A stretch of DNA of 64,000 nt from Nitrobium sp046350935 (GTDB lineage Bacteria > Nitrospirota > Thermodesulfovibrionia > Thermodesulfovibrionales > Dissulfurispiraceae), in assembly GCA_046350935.1 (NCBI GenBank), contig JAXLZK010000016.1, positions 1-64,000 on the forward strand, read 5' to 3'. How positions within the stretch are numbered: position 1 is the stretch's first letter; each line of letters begins with the position of its first letter. Position numbers and translations under genes: made by a program. The notes beneath the pieces are model-generated. The model was not told the origin of the DNA, searched no databases, and saw only the letters and a list, made by a program, of their open reading frames with translations. This document shows, in pieces, positions 35,214-43,270 of the stretch.

Positions 35214-35243
35214 TTTACAATTTGCCGCCGAAGTTGATAAAAT
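35214..35243 (+). promoter_or_regulatory. Promoter of tRNA-Ser
   Basis: TTTACA (35214-35219), 18-base spacer, TAAAAT (35238-35243); predicted start about ten bases before the tRNA. Confidence 0.75.
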
Positions 35244-35259
35244 TATAGGTCAGTCCGAT

Positions 35260-35352
35260 GGAGAGGTGGCCGAGCCGGTCGAAGGCAGCCGCCTGCTAAG
35301 CGGTTGTGGGGGTCACACCCCACCCAGGGTTCGAATCCCTGCCTCTCCGCCA
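35260..35352 (+). tRNA. tRNA-Ser (GCU anticodon)
   Basis: Class II tRNA with long variable arm. Acceptor GGAGAGG pairs with CCTCTCC, discriminator G, and CCA is encoded (35350-35352). Anticodon loop CTGCTAA (35293-35299) gives GCU, reading AGC/AGU. T loop TTCGAAT is standard. The DUF2155 lipoprotein gene starts 26 bases later and may share the transcript. Confidence 0.97.
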
Positions 35353-35378
35353 TAAAATCTCTCTCCGGGAGGGTATTC

Positions 35379-35924
35379 ATGAAGACAGTTTCCGGGTTCC
35401 TGGCGGTTTCTCTTGCTCTGGTGCTTGTCGCCGGCGGCTGCAAGAAAAAAGAAGAGCAGGTCGTTCCAAAAGCCCCCCTTCAGCAGTCGCCTATGGCAGT
35501 GCCTCTCCAGGAGCCGATGCAGTCACCCATGGCCGCTTCTCCTCACGGGACCGCTCCCAAGGTGGAAAAGTCGGTCGTCGTCCCGGATGCCGTCAAGGGC
35601 AAATGGGACAAGGTGAAGCTGGTGCTGGAAGACAAGGCAGCGCAAAAGTCCTCCGAGTATACCGTCAGGATCGGATCGGATTTCAAGGTCCCCAACACGG
35701 GCTTGAGCATCGCTGTCGGCGAGTTTCTTCCCGACTTCAAGATGAACGAGACCACCCTGACTTCCGGAAGCAACGAGCCGAACAATCCGGCGGTGCAGGT
35801 CGAAGTATTCGAGAACGGGAAGAGCATCTTCAAAGGGTGGCTCTTTGCCAAGTTCCCCACCATGCATCCCCTCGAACATCAGAAATACGGCCTTCTTCTT
35901 AAAGAGGGAGTAAAGAAGAGCTGA
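35379..35924 (+). CDS. DUF2155 lipoprotein
   Basis: A 181-residue lipoprotein: signal MKTVSGFLAVSLALVLVAGG followed by the lipobox Cys, then KKKEEQ, a Pro/Met/Gln-rich linker, and a beta-rich DUF2155 domain (about 75-175; SEYTVRIGSDFKVPNTGLSI, FENGKSIFKGWLFAKFPTMH). Function unknown; the family is common in alphaproteobacteria and deltaproteobacteria-like groups. Start chosen at the ATG behind GGGAGG; the longer frame runs through the tRNA. Probably held in the inner or outer membrane facing the periplasm. Confidence 0.88.
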   Translation: MKTVSGFLAVSLALVLVAGGCKKKEEQVVPKAPLQQSPMAVPLQEPMQSPMAASPHGTAPKVEKSVVVPDAVKGKWDKVKLVLEDKAAQKSSEYTVRIGSDFKVPNTGLSIAVGEFLPDFKMNETTLTSGSNEPNNPAVQVEVFENGKSIFKGWLFAKFPTMHPLEHQKYGLLLKEGVKKS

Positions 35925-36003
35925 CGAAAAACTCAAAGGAGACCCTGTAAAGAGGGAAGGGCAAAGGCGAAAACGATCCTTTCTCTTGCCTCTTTTTTAT
36001 TTC

Positions 36004-36594
36004 ATGTCTACGTACATAAAGCTGGGCAAAATACCGCGGAGCCCCGAGGAGAGGACGGCCCTTCTCGCACAGCGGGAAAGGGAAGAGGAGCAGCAGGACC
36101 GCAGGGGAATCTCCCAGGTGCAGAAAAGGGTGATCGACTTCCTGATCGAACGGAAAGGGTATGCCCCCGAGGATATGGAGATCAACAGGGAGTTCGTCAT
36201 CGAAGTCTCCCCTGCCCGCTTTACGGTCAATGCGGACATTATCCTGAAGGTGGAAGGCACAAGCCTTTTTTTCCTCAAATGCGTCATGAGCTCCCCGGAA
36301 TCCTGGGAAAGGCAGGCCGTCGCATTCGGCCGCGTTGCCGGCCCCGTTCAGATCCCCTTTGCCGTGGTGACCGACAGCGAGCATGCGAAGGTCCTGGACG
36401 TGGTCACGGGCAAGCCGGTTTCCGAGGGTCTCGACTCGCTTCCCGACAAGGAGAAGGCAGGAGAAGTGCTCAAAGGCGCCGTTTTCGCTCCTCTCCCCGA
36501 GGAAAAAAGGGAGCGGGAGCGGAGAATCCTCTATGCATTTGATGCGATCACCTGCACCTCCACCCTCGCAGACCCTCCTGCGGAGCACCAGTAG
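36004..36594 (+). CDS. Orphan HSDR_N-like (type I restriction R N-terminal) domain protein
   Basis: A 196-residue protein resembling the N-terminal nuclease domain of type I restriction subunits (HSDR_N_2): VQKRVIDFLIERKGYAPEDMEI, FVIEVSPARFTVNADIIL, then TSLFFLKCVMSSPESWERQAV. The D of the PD-(D/E)xK core is present in NADIIL, but the ExK step reads F-L-K, so the catalytic Glu seems replaced and the protein may bind rather than cut DNA. No hsdM, hsdS or helicase is near. ATG at 36004 has no visible ribosome site. Rather AT-poor, similar to neighbours. Confidence 0.65.
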   Translation: MSTYIKLGKIPRSPEERTALLAQREREEEQQDRRGISQVQKRVIDFLIERKGYAPEDMEINREFVIEVSPARFTVNADIILKVEGTSLFFLKCVMSSPESWERQAVAFGRVAGPVQIPFAVVTDSEHAKVLDVVTGKPVSEGLDSLPDKEKAGEVLKGAVFAPLPEEKRERERRILYAFDAITCTSTLADPPAEHQ

Positions 36595-36731
36595 TAAGCC
36601 GTACACAGCAGCCGCCGCACCCAGCACCGCCGGGGAACTCCTGAAAAGCCCGAAGTGCCGGGCAGGACGGGGGCGGTGCATCCGGTCGCACCATAAAAAA
36701 ATTGTATGCCCCCACCAAAACAGGAGGACAG

Positions 36732-37829
36732 GTGAAACTAGCGATTATCGGGCTTTCCAATTCGGGCAAAACAACGGTCTTTAACGCCCTGACCGGTCAG
36801 AACCTCGAAACCACGCTCTATCCGACAGTGAGCGGCGAACCGAACTACGGGACGGTAAAAGTCCCCGACGAGCGCATCGACCGGCTCGCCGAGGTGTTCA
36901 AGCCGAAGAAAATCACCTATGCGACGGTGGAATATATCGACTATGTCGGACTCACCAAGGGCGATATGACGCAGAACAGGAGGGTTTTCGACCTCATCAA
37001 GGACGTGGACGCCATCGTCCATGTGGTCAGGGATTTCAGCAATGACGCCGTAGCGCACCCCCTGAACGAAGTGAACCCCCTCCGTGACATCGAGACGCTC
37101 GAAATGGAGCTCGTATTCGGCGATCTGGAATTCGTGGAGAAGAGGCTCGAAAGGATCGAGGAGGCTGCGAAAAAGGGCAAAAAGCCCAACGAGGCGGAAA
37201 AGAAACTCCTCCTCAAGTGCAGGGAGATCCTGGAAAAGGAAATCCCCCTGCGGAACGCCGGCTTCAGCGAGGAGGAGGAGAAATTGATGCGGCCCCTCCA
37301 ATTCATTTCGACGAAGCCGGAAGTCATCGTCCTCAATACCGGTGAGGAGGACCTGAACGCGGAGAGGTCCGCCTCCCTGCAGCAGGCGGTGGAAAAGTAT
37401 GTCGACGAGAAGGGCATCGGAGAAACCACAAAGGTCGTGACCCTCTGCGGGAAGATCGAGATGGAAATCGCCCAGTTGAACGCCGAAGAGGCCCGCGTCT
37501 TTCTCGACGACCTGGGGATCGGAGAGCCCGCCCTGAACAAACTGATCCACCTCAGCTACCGTCTGCTCGGCCTCGTTTCTTTTCTTACCAGCGGCGAGGA
37601 CGAGGTGAGGGCCTGGACCATCACACGGGGCATGACCGCCCAAAAGGCGGCAGGCAAGATCCATTCCGATATCGAAAGGGGCTTCATCAGAGCGGAAGTG
37701 GTACATTACGACGACTTTATCTCTTCGGGGGGCATGTCCGCCGCCCGGGACAAGGGGCTTTTCAGGTTGGAAGGGAAGACCTACGAGGTGAAGGACGGCG
37801 ATATCATCAACTTCCGGTTCAACGTCTGA
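36732..37829 (+). CDS. YchF/Obg-like GTPase, divergent
   Basis: A 365-residue P-loop NTPase of the YchF family: IIGLSNSGKTTVFNALTGQ (Walker A), EYIDYVGL (switch II position, D-x-x-G), a helical insert (about 125-195), and a C-terminal TGS-like domain (about 280-362; VRAWTITRGMTAQKAAGKIH, SAARDKGLFRLEGKTYEVKDG). In standard YchF the G4 motif is NxxE; here it reads LNTGEED. Start GTG at 36732 with CAGGAGGACAG in front. Likely a ribosome-associated ATPase. It overlaps the convergent aldolase gene by 11 bases. Confidence 0.85.
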   Translation: MKLAIIGLSNSGKTTVFNALTGQNLETTLYPTVSGEPNYGTVKVPDERIDRLAEVFKPKKITYATVEYIDYVGLTKGDMTQNRRVFDLIKDVDAIVHVVRDFSNDAVAHPLNEVNPLRDIETLEMELVFGDLEFVEKRLERIEEAAKKGKKPNEAEKKLLLKCREILEKEIPLRNAGFSEEEEKLMRPLQFISTKPEVIVLNTGEEDLNAERSASLQQAVEKYVDEKGIGETTKVVTLCGKIEMEIAQLNAEEARVFLDDLGIGEPALNKLIHLSYRLLGLVSFLTSGEDEVRAWTITRGMTAQKAAGKIHSDIERGFIRAEVVHYDDFISSGGMSAARDKGLFRLEGKTYEVKDGDIINFRFNV

Positions 37830-39069
37830 TCCGTTCCGGGCTCTCCCGGCGCGACCTGCAGGCCTTCGCGAGCAGGGCTCCGGCAAGGGAGAGGTATTCT
37901 TTCCTGCACGCGGCATCGATAGCGAGAAGCTGGGAGAACGGAGCCCGGAAGCTGCCGCTTCCCGATGTAAACACGCCGTGCCCGTAGACGATGGCGCCCT
38001 TCCCTTCCCGCATCGCTTCGGGAACCGTATGCATCAGGCCGGTGGGCCCTGTCCCGATCTCCCCCGAAACCACCGGAACTCCCGAAATGTATCTCTTTTC
38101 CTTGCAGGTTTTGTGGCAGAGCGATCTGTCGCACCCCTCGTGCAGGCAGTGCATCGACATGATCACCGGGAATTTCGGATGGCCGTGGAGAATGGCGGTA
38201 TGCCCTGTCTCGCGGTAGATGATCTTATGGGCCGACAGCTCGGAGGAGGCGGTGATGCCCACGGAGGAGGAGCCGTCGAGGGGGACCGCGTCGATGCAGC
38301 ACTCCAGCTCGTCCATTGAGCTCCCCGTCTGGCTTATGTAGAGATTGTTGTTGAAGATATAGGAGATATTGCCGAAGAAGGAGTCCACGAGGCGGTATCC
38401 CACCACCGCCCTGCCCGCCTCCGCCAGCATTCTGATGATACCGTCCCCGTCTTCGGGAGGCGCATCCGCAAGGAGGGGAAGACGGGAGGACAAGGGAGAC
38501 CCATCGACATATCCGAGCAACCTCCTGAACTGCCGGAGGAATGTCCCGTCGGGCTCTTTGGCGGCATCCGCACACTCCTCAAGATACGAAAGGCAGTCAT
38601 AGAAATATTTGACAAAGGCGGAGAAACAGGTGGAGCTGAACGAGACGAACGCCTGCTCAGGAGTCACCACCCCGTAGGTGACGATGCCCCTGTCCCGCAC
38701 CAGCACGGATTTCCTGCGGGAGAGCGCCCGCGCAATCTCTTCAGGCGAGAAGTCGTCCACCACGGGGATATCGTGGAAAAAGGTGCGCGTCTCGCAATCC
38801 ATGGGCACGATTTTTCCGTCCGCCGCGCGGGAGGGTTCGAAGCCGCGGAGCAGCTCGGCAATGATGCTCTTGTACGGCTCGTCCGGTTCGGCAAAGAGCA
38901 GGGAGTTGATGTTCATCAGGTCGAAAACCTTGCTGAGAGTCCTCACTTCGTCATCTTCGGGCCTGTTGGAGACCCGTTCGGCATCGAGGGCGAGAAAAAC
39001 CGCCTTTTCACTCCGGGCGAGCCCCTGCTGCTCAAGCTTTTTCAGGTATTTGTGGATCAGATGCTCCAT
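37819..39069 (-). CDS. Class II aldolase/adducin-domain protein with Cys-rich insert
   Basis: A 416-residue protein whose C-terminal part (about 210-400) is a class II aldolase/adducin domain: VDSFFGNISYIFNNNLYIS, metal-binding HGHPKFPVIMSMH and the later IVYGHGVFTSG. Between these His motifs lies the insert CLHEGCDRSLCHKTC, four Cys in 15 residues, which could bind zinc or a cluster and is not usual in fuculose-type aldolases. The N-terminal half looks like a second, degenerate copy of the fold. GAGG precedes the ATG. It starts eight bases after the aldehyde oxidoreductase gene, so an aldehyde produced by one could feed the other; substrate unknown. Confidence 0.75.
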   Translation of the reverse strand: MEHLIHKYLKKLEQQGLARSEKAVFLALDAERVSNRPEDDEVRTLSKVFDLMNINSLLFAEPDEPYKSIIAELLRGFEPSRAADGKIVPMDCETRTFFHDIPVVDDFSPEEIARALSRRKSVLVRDRGIVTYGVVTPEQAFVSFSSTCFSAFVKYFYDCLSYLEECADAAKEPDGTFLRQFRRLLGYVDGSPLSSRLPLLADAPPEDGDGIIRMLAEAGRAVVGYRLVDSFFGNISYIFNNNLYISQTGSSMDELECCIDAVPLDGSSSVGITASSELSAHKIIYRETGHTAILHGHPKFPVIMSMHCLHEGCDRSLCHKTCKEKRYISGVPVVSGEIGTGPTGLMHTVPEAMREGKGAIVYGHGVFTSGSGSFRAPFSQLLAIDAACRKEYLSLAGALLAKACRSRRESPERIRR

Positions 39070-39077
39070 GGCGGGCC

Positions 39078-40778
39078 TCAGCTCCGGTAGCCTCTGATGC
39101 GGTAGTACTTCTCCCTCGCTTGCAGGAAAGCCTCCCTGTCGAGCGGTGCGATGCGCACGTGGGCCCCCGAGGAGCCCTCTTCGGTGAAAAAACGGGGGGG
39201 GAGGTCGTCATGGGTTTCGTTGAAGCCGTTCGCCTCGTTCAGGCGCCTCTCCAGGTTCCAGATGCGCTCTCCTGTCCTGAGGAGGGACTGCACGTCATGC
39301 CGCTCCCCCGTGACCGCACTGACCGCCTTCGCGTACTCCTCGAGGCTCGCCGCAAAGAAGACGAACTTGCAGGCGGTGAGGGAGTCGATGACCGCGTTCA
39401 GATCCTCGGCGATTTTGATGATGCGCGCCTTCCCCTCGAAGGAGAACCTGTCCGTGGAGACAGGCTTCCGCAGGATCTCGTGGCTGATCGGATACGCCCG
39501 CAGGTGGCATCCTCCCCTGTTCGAGGTGGCGTAGGCGAGCGCCATGCCGTACGCTCCCCGCGGATCGTAGGCGGGAAGCTCGAGGCCCTTCACCGACATG
39601 CTCAACTCCGGCGCGCCCTGGGAGGTTGCATACCGCAGCGACCCCTCCGCCAGCGCCTCCCCGTCACCCTTCTCCCTGCAGCCGATGGCAACGAGCTTTT
39701 CGATCATCTCTCCAGGGGAGAGCATGCTTCCCCTGATCTCGGAGAAACAGGCGATGGTGGACGCGGCGCTTATGGTATCGAGGCCGTACTCGTTGCAGAC
39801 GCGGTTCGCCTCGATGATCGCCGCCATATCTTCACAGTTGTTCAATGCCCCGAAATGGGAGACGGTCTCATATTCAGGAATGACCTCCCCTCCTGCTCCC
39901 ACCTTTTTGCAAAGGATGGGGCAGCCGGCACACCCTGTTTTTTTCGCCTTGTAGTGGGTCTTCAGGGTGTATCCGGAGTACCGTGAGGCGTGGGGGAAGA
40001 GGGTCTTTTTGAAGTTGTCCGTCGGCTCCATTCTCCGGGCGTGAATGAGGTCCACAAGGGCCGCGGTCCCGAATTCCGAGAGGCCGAACTCTCCGAACAC
40101 CGCCGGGGAGGTCCTCAGCAGCCGCATGATCTCCTCCCGCGCCGTCTTCAGCATATCGGGGCGTGCGACAGTCACCCCTCCCTCGCCCCTCACCCTGACG
40201 GCCTTCAGCCTCTTCGCCCCCATCACCGCCCCGAGCCCGCCTCTTCCTGCAAGGTAATGGCCGTCGAAAACAATGGAGGCGAACCGGACCTTCCTCTCCC
40301 CGGCAATCCCTATCGCTGCAAACGACCCCTCCCCTCCCAGGCTTTCTCTGATTACGGAATTATTTTTGCCGTACAAATGTGAGGCGTCTTCCAGTGTCAC
40401 CGCGCCGTTCCGGATATCCAGGACCACCCACCGGTCCGAGGTTCCGGTGATCTCGATGCAATCGTATCCCGCCTTTTTCAGCTCGGTCCCGAAACGGCCT
40501 CCAACTGAGCAGTCGCATACCGTGCCGGTAAGGGGGGAGCGGGAGATCACCGACATTCTCCCCGAGGTGGGGGCCGCGGTGCCCACCAGGGGGCCGGTGG
40601 CAAAAATAAGGGGCATCTCGGGGTCGTCATAGGAGCGGGTGATGCGCTCCGCGATCATCGCCATGCCGAAGCCCCTGCCCCCTATGAACTGCTCCCGCAA
40701 CTCCTGAGGAGTGGGGTATGCTACTATTTCGCCGGTGCCGAGATCTACCCGTATACTTTTTCCCGCATAGCCTGCCAT
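39078..40778 (-). CDS. Aldehyde:ferredoxin oxidoreductase, tungsten type
   Basis: A 566-residue AOR-family enzyme that interconverts aldehydes and carboxylates with ferredoxin. N-terminal pterin domain: GKSIRVDLGTGEIVAYPTP, FIGGRGFGMAMIAERI, SGRMSVISRSPLTGTVCD. The [4Fe-4S] site is CAGCPILCKK with a distant fourth Cys in DSLTACKFVFF. Family length is about 600, so it is complete. Start ATG at 40776-40778 with AGGTG close upstream; a GTG two codons earlier is possible. The class II aldolase gene follows. Supports an anaerobic, ferredoxin-based metabolism. Confidence 0.92.
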   Translation of the reverse strand: MAGYAGKSIRVDLGTGEIVAYPTPQELREQFIGGRGFGMAMIAERITRSYDDPEMPLIFATGPLVGTAAPTSGRMSVISRSPLTGTVCDCSVGGRFGTELKKAGYDCIEITGTSDRWVVLDIRNGAVTLEDASHLYGKNNSVIRESLGGEGSFAAIGIAGERKVRFASIVFDGHYLAGRGGLGAVMGAKRLKAVRVRGEGGVTVARPDMLKTAREEIMRLLRTSPAVFGEFGLSEFGTAALVDLIHARRMEPTDNFKKTLFPHASRYSGYTLKTHYKAKKTGCAGCPILCKKVGAGGEVIPEYETVSHFGALNNCEDMAAIIEANRVCNEYGLDTISAASTIACFSEIRGSMLSPGEMIEKLVAIGCREKGDGEALAEGSLRYATSQGAPELSMSVKGLELPAYDPRGAYGMALAYATSNRGGCHLRAYPISHEILRKPVSTDRFSFEGKARIIKIAEDLNAVIDSLTACKFVFFAASLEEYAKAVSAVTGERHDVQSLLRTGERIWNLERRLNEANGFNETHDDLPPRFFTEEGSSGAHVRIAPLDREAFLQAREKYYRIRGYRS

Positions 40779-40837
40779 AAGCACCTATTGTAACATTTTC
40801 ATCGCAGACAAACGGCAGAGGAGCGGCTCCGATCAGG

Positions 40838-40843
40838 TATAAT
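40838..40843 (+). promoter_or_regulatory. -10 element placed for a leaderless MurC-like mRNA
   Basis: A perfect TATAAT ends seven bases before the ATG at 40851, so transcription would start on or next to the start codon. No good -35 and no ribosome site are visible. Confidence 0.45.
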
Positions 40844-40850
40844 AGAGCGC

Positions 40851-42227
40851 ATGGAAGCGGGAAGGGCGGACACGCCGCTAAAAATATTCTTTTCAGGGAT
40901 CGGGGGCAGCGGAGTCTCCGCCATCGCCTGCTTCATGGCGGATAAGGGGCATGCGGTGGCCGGTTCGGACCGCGCGTTCGACACGAACCCGGAGCACCCT
41001 GTCCGCCGTCTCCTCATCTCGAAGAACATTACCCTTGTCTCCCAGGACGGAAACGGCCTCGACAGCTCCTTCGATTTCGCCGTTTTCAGCACTGCGGTGG
41101 AGCCGGACCAGCCCGAAATTAAAAGGGCTCGGGAGCTGGGCGTCCCCTTCAAGACGCGCCCCGGCTTTCTCGCCGAGCTGGTGGAGAAATTCAGGACGGT
41201 AGCCGTTGCGGGGACCAGCGGCAAATCCACCACGTCCGGAATGCTCGCCTTTCTCATGGAGCGTCTCGGCATGCGCCCCAACTTCATCGGGGGGGGCAGG
41301 GTCAAGCAGTTCAGGACCCCTTCCAATCCGGGCAACTCCCTTTCCGGGGATTCCTCCCGCCTCGTTATCGAGGCGTGCGAGTCCGACGGCTCCCTTGTCG
41401 ACTACCGCCCGCGCCACAGCATCTTCCTCAATCTCGATATCGACCACCATACCGTCGAGGAGACGGCGGGAATGTTCGGAGCCCTGGCCTGCGCCACCTC
41501 AGAAACAGTGGTGATCAATGCGGATGATCCGCGCCTTGCGGGGATACCCTTCAAGAACCCGATCCCCTTCTCCCTCCGGCGAGAGTCTTCTTACCGGCCT
41601 GAATCCGTTGTCTATGAGCCTTTCGGTGCGGAATTCTCGCTGAGAGGGCAGCGCTTCAGGCTCTCCCTGCCGGGTGAATACAACCTTTATAATGCTCTCG
41701 CCTGTATCGCCTTCCTTGCAGAGACCGGGTCCTCTCTGAAAGACCTCGCCGCCCTTCTCCCTGAATTCTCCGGCATCGAGAGGCGCTTCGATGTCCATCT
41801 GAACGACGGAAAGAGGCTCGTTCTGGACGATTACGCCCATAACCCACATAAGATTTCCTCTTTCATGAAGGCTGCGATGAAGGTTCGGGAAAGCGTCTGC
41901 TATATCTTCCAGCCCCACGGGTATGCCCCCACGAGAATGATGAAGGCGGAATATATAGAGGCCTTTTCCTCCCACCTGCGGCCTGTCGATCACCTGGTCC
42001 TGCTCCCCATCTTCTATGCGGGCGGGACCGTGAGCAGGGATATCTCCAGCCATGACCTGGCGGCAGGGATCAAAGCCTCCGGGAAATCGGTGGAAGTGGT
42101 GGAAGAGCGGTCCGCCGTTCTGGAGAGGCTTTGCGAGCGGGAAGCTTACTGCGTCCTCGGTGCGCGGGATGAAACCCTGGCGGATTTCGCCCGCGAAATA
42201 GCGGCGAAAATCGCGTCCTGTTCTTGA
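40851..42227 (+). CDS. MurC-like Mur ligase outside the cell-wall cluster
   Basis: A 458-residue Mur ligase closest to UDP-N-acetylmuramate--alanine ligase. Rossmann start IFFSGIGGSGVSAIACFMADKG; P-loop VAVAGTSGKSTTSGM (usual MurC reads GTHGKTTT); NLDIDHH; ESDGSL; FSGIERRFDVH and DYAHNPHKI. It is not in a division/cell-wall cluster and its P-loop differs, so it may be a paralogue acting on another cell-wall or sugar-nucleotide substrate (Mpl-like recycling is another option). No ribosome site. Its stop overlaps the -35 box of the tRNA-Val promoter. Confidence 0.8.
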   Translation: MEAGRADTPLKIFFSGIGGSGVSAIACFMADKGHAVAGSDRAFDTNPEHPVRRLLISKNITLVSQDGNGLDSSFDFAVFSTAVEPDQPEIKRARELGVPFKTRPGFLAELVEKFRTVAVAGTSGKSTTSGMLAFLMERLGMRPNFIGGGRVKQFRTPSNPGNSLSGDSSRLVIEACESDGSLVDYRPRHSIFLNLDIDHHTVEETAGMFGALACATSETVVINADDPRLAGIPFKNPIPFSLRRESSYRPESVVYEPFGAEFSLRGQRFRLSLPGEYNLYNALACIAFLAETGSSLKDLAALLPEFSGIERRFDVHLNDGKRLVLDDYAHNPHKISSFMKAAMKVRESVCYIFQPHGYAPTRMMKAEYIEAFSSHLRPVDHLVLLPIFYAGGTVSRDISSHDLAAGIKASGKSVEVVEERSAVLERLCEREAYCVLGARDETLADFAREIAAKIASCS

Positions 42228-42253
42228 CAAAAAGGGCCGTTTTCGGTTTTAAT
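42224..42253 (+). promoter_or_regulatory. Promoter of tRNA-Val
   Basis: Perfect TTGACA (42224-42229), 18-base spacer, TTTAAT (42248-42253). The -35 contains the stop codon of the MurC-like gene. Confidence 0.8.
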
Positions 42254-42271
42254 GATATGATACTTTTTGGA

Positions 42272-42346
42272 AGGCGCGTAGCTCAGTGGGAGAGCGCTAC
42301 CTTGACACGGTAGAGGTCAGGGGTTCGATACCCCTCGTGCCTACCA
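42272..42346 (+). tRNA. tRNA-Val (GAC anticodon)
   Basis: 75 bases with encoded CCA. Acceptor AGGCGCG pairs with CGTGCCT (one G-T), D stem GCTC/GAGC, anticodon stem CTACC/GGTAG with loop TTGACAC, T stem AGGGG/CCCCT with loop TTCGATA. Anticodon GAC at 42304-42306. Confidence 0.97.
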
Positions 42347-42383
42347 TACAAAATCGAAGAGCTGTACTGCGGAAGCAGCGTGC

Positions 42384-42417
42384 AAACCGTGTACGAGCAT
42401 CGCGTACACGGTTTTTT
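42384..42417 (+). terminator. Intrinsic terminator after tRNA-Val
   Basis: Perfect 12-base stem AAACCGTGTACG/CGTACACGGTTT with seven-base loop, then further T. The A run on the other side could also serve the convergent membrane-protein gene. Confidence 0.9.
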
Positions 42418-42431
42418 ATTGTTTCCACCCC

Positions 42432-42899
42432 TTACAGCCTCCCTCCATGCCCGGCCCATACCCCAACCCCGATCGCCAGCAGGCTTGCTCCGAGGACTAC
42501 CCAGTGGAATGCCGTAAGCTTGAAAAAGACTTTTTCCGTATCCCTCTGGGTCTCTCCGCGGAACAGGATTTTAAACAGCCTGCCCTCGAAAAGCAGCACC
42601 AGCACATAAAATACCCACACGATAAGCATGATCGTGGGGCCGATCCCCGGCCCGGTAAAGAGGAGCCTCCCTTCACCGGTAAGGGAGAGCAGCCAAATGC
42701 CGGTGGCGCCCACAATCGCCACGCAGATTTTTGCGGTCTTCGCAAAGCGATGCTCCACTCCCTGAAAAAAGAGCACCTTTTCCAAAGAGCCTTCCATTCT
42801 CATGATCATAGGGAACACAATGATGGTTACAAAGGCGACCCCGCCTATCCAGATGACCACCCCCAGTACATGCAGTGCAAGCAAAAGCGGCATAAGCAT
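42432..42899 (-). CDS. CopD-like four-helix membrane protein
   Basis: A 155-residue integral membrane protein with four hydrophobic helices. The N-terminal LLLALHVLGVVIWIGGVAFV, with a His followed by W-I-G-G, resembles CopD and related b-haem membrane proteins; another His lies in FHWVVLGASL near the C-terminus. Haem or copper binding is possible but not shown. ATG has AGGAGGAGATACGT upstream. Single gene. Convergent with tRNA-Val. Confidence 0.75.
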   Translation of the reverse strand: MLMPLLLALHVLGVVIWIGGVAFVTIIVFPMIMRMEGSLEKVLFFQGVEHRFAKTAKICVAIVGATGIWLLSLTGEGRLLFTGPGIGPTIMLIVWVFYVLVLLFEGRLFKILFRGETQRDTEKVFFKLTAFHWVVLGASLLAIGVGVWAGHGGRL

Positions 42900-43085
42900 A
42901 CGTATCTCCTCCTCTTAAGTCTATAGGTAAATCGTATAAGGTTCTCTTCACTGGATCGTTTTCGTCCCTTCCTCACTATAATCAATGAGCAGTTGCCATA
43001 GCAACCATTTTTCCCTTGTACCTCATTCCGCCTGTATGAAATGTCCTGCACCATAAACCATACGTTTCCATAGTGCTTGCTATTC

Positions 43086-43116
43086 CCTACACTGCCTGCC
43101 CTCTGCCCTGTGTAGG
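43086..43116. promoter_or_regulatory. Candidate enhancer (activator-binding inverted repeat)
   Basis: CCTACAC and GTGTAGG arms 17 bases apart, centred about 105 bases upstream of the sigma-54 -24 element, the usual distance for a bacterial enhancer-binding protein site. No second copy seen. Confidence 0.45.
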
Positions 43117-43204
43117 AAATACCCTTCACTTTCGCGTTTTTTTTCATCTCCGGCATGGTGCGTCTCGGCTTTATTGTTTTATTTTTCAACCGATTACCAT
43201 ATGC

Positions 43205-43220
43205 TGGCACACCCCTTGCT
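43205..43220 (+). promoter_or_regulatory. Sigma-54 (-24/-12) promoter
   Basis: TGGCAC, five bases, TTGCT: a full match to the sigma-54 consensus TGGCACN5TTGCW. The predicted start is near 43231, 40 bases before the ATG of the beta-helix protein. Confidence 0.85.
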
Positions 43221-43270
43221 CAAAGGCACCGGTTATAAAAACCGGAATCACGCACAACAGCAAGGAGGAA

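Larger units (their letters stand above)
42900..43270 (+). other. Regulatory region upstream of the beta-helix gene
   Basis: No gene supported. AT-rich; holds an inverted repeat (43086-43116) and a sigma-54 promoter (43205-43220). The first part also contains the ribosome site and promoter area of the CopD-like gene on the minus strand. Confidence 0.6.

Noticed and set aside
35930..36003. Terminator between the lipoprotein and the HSDR_N gene (AAGAGG...CCTCTTTTTT)
   Set aside because: A six-base stem across a loop of more than 30 bases with mismatched inner pairing; not convincing, though the T run may end transcription weakly.
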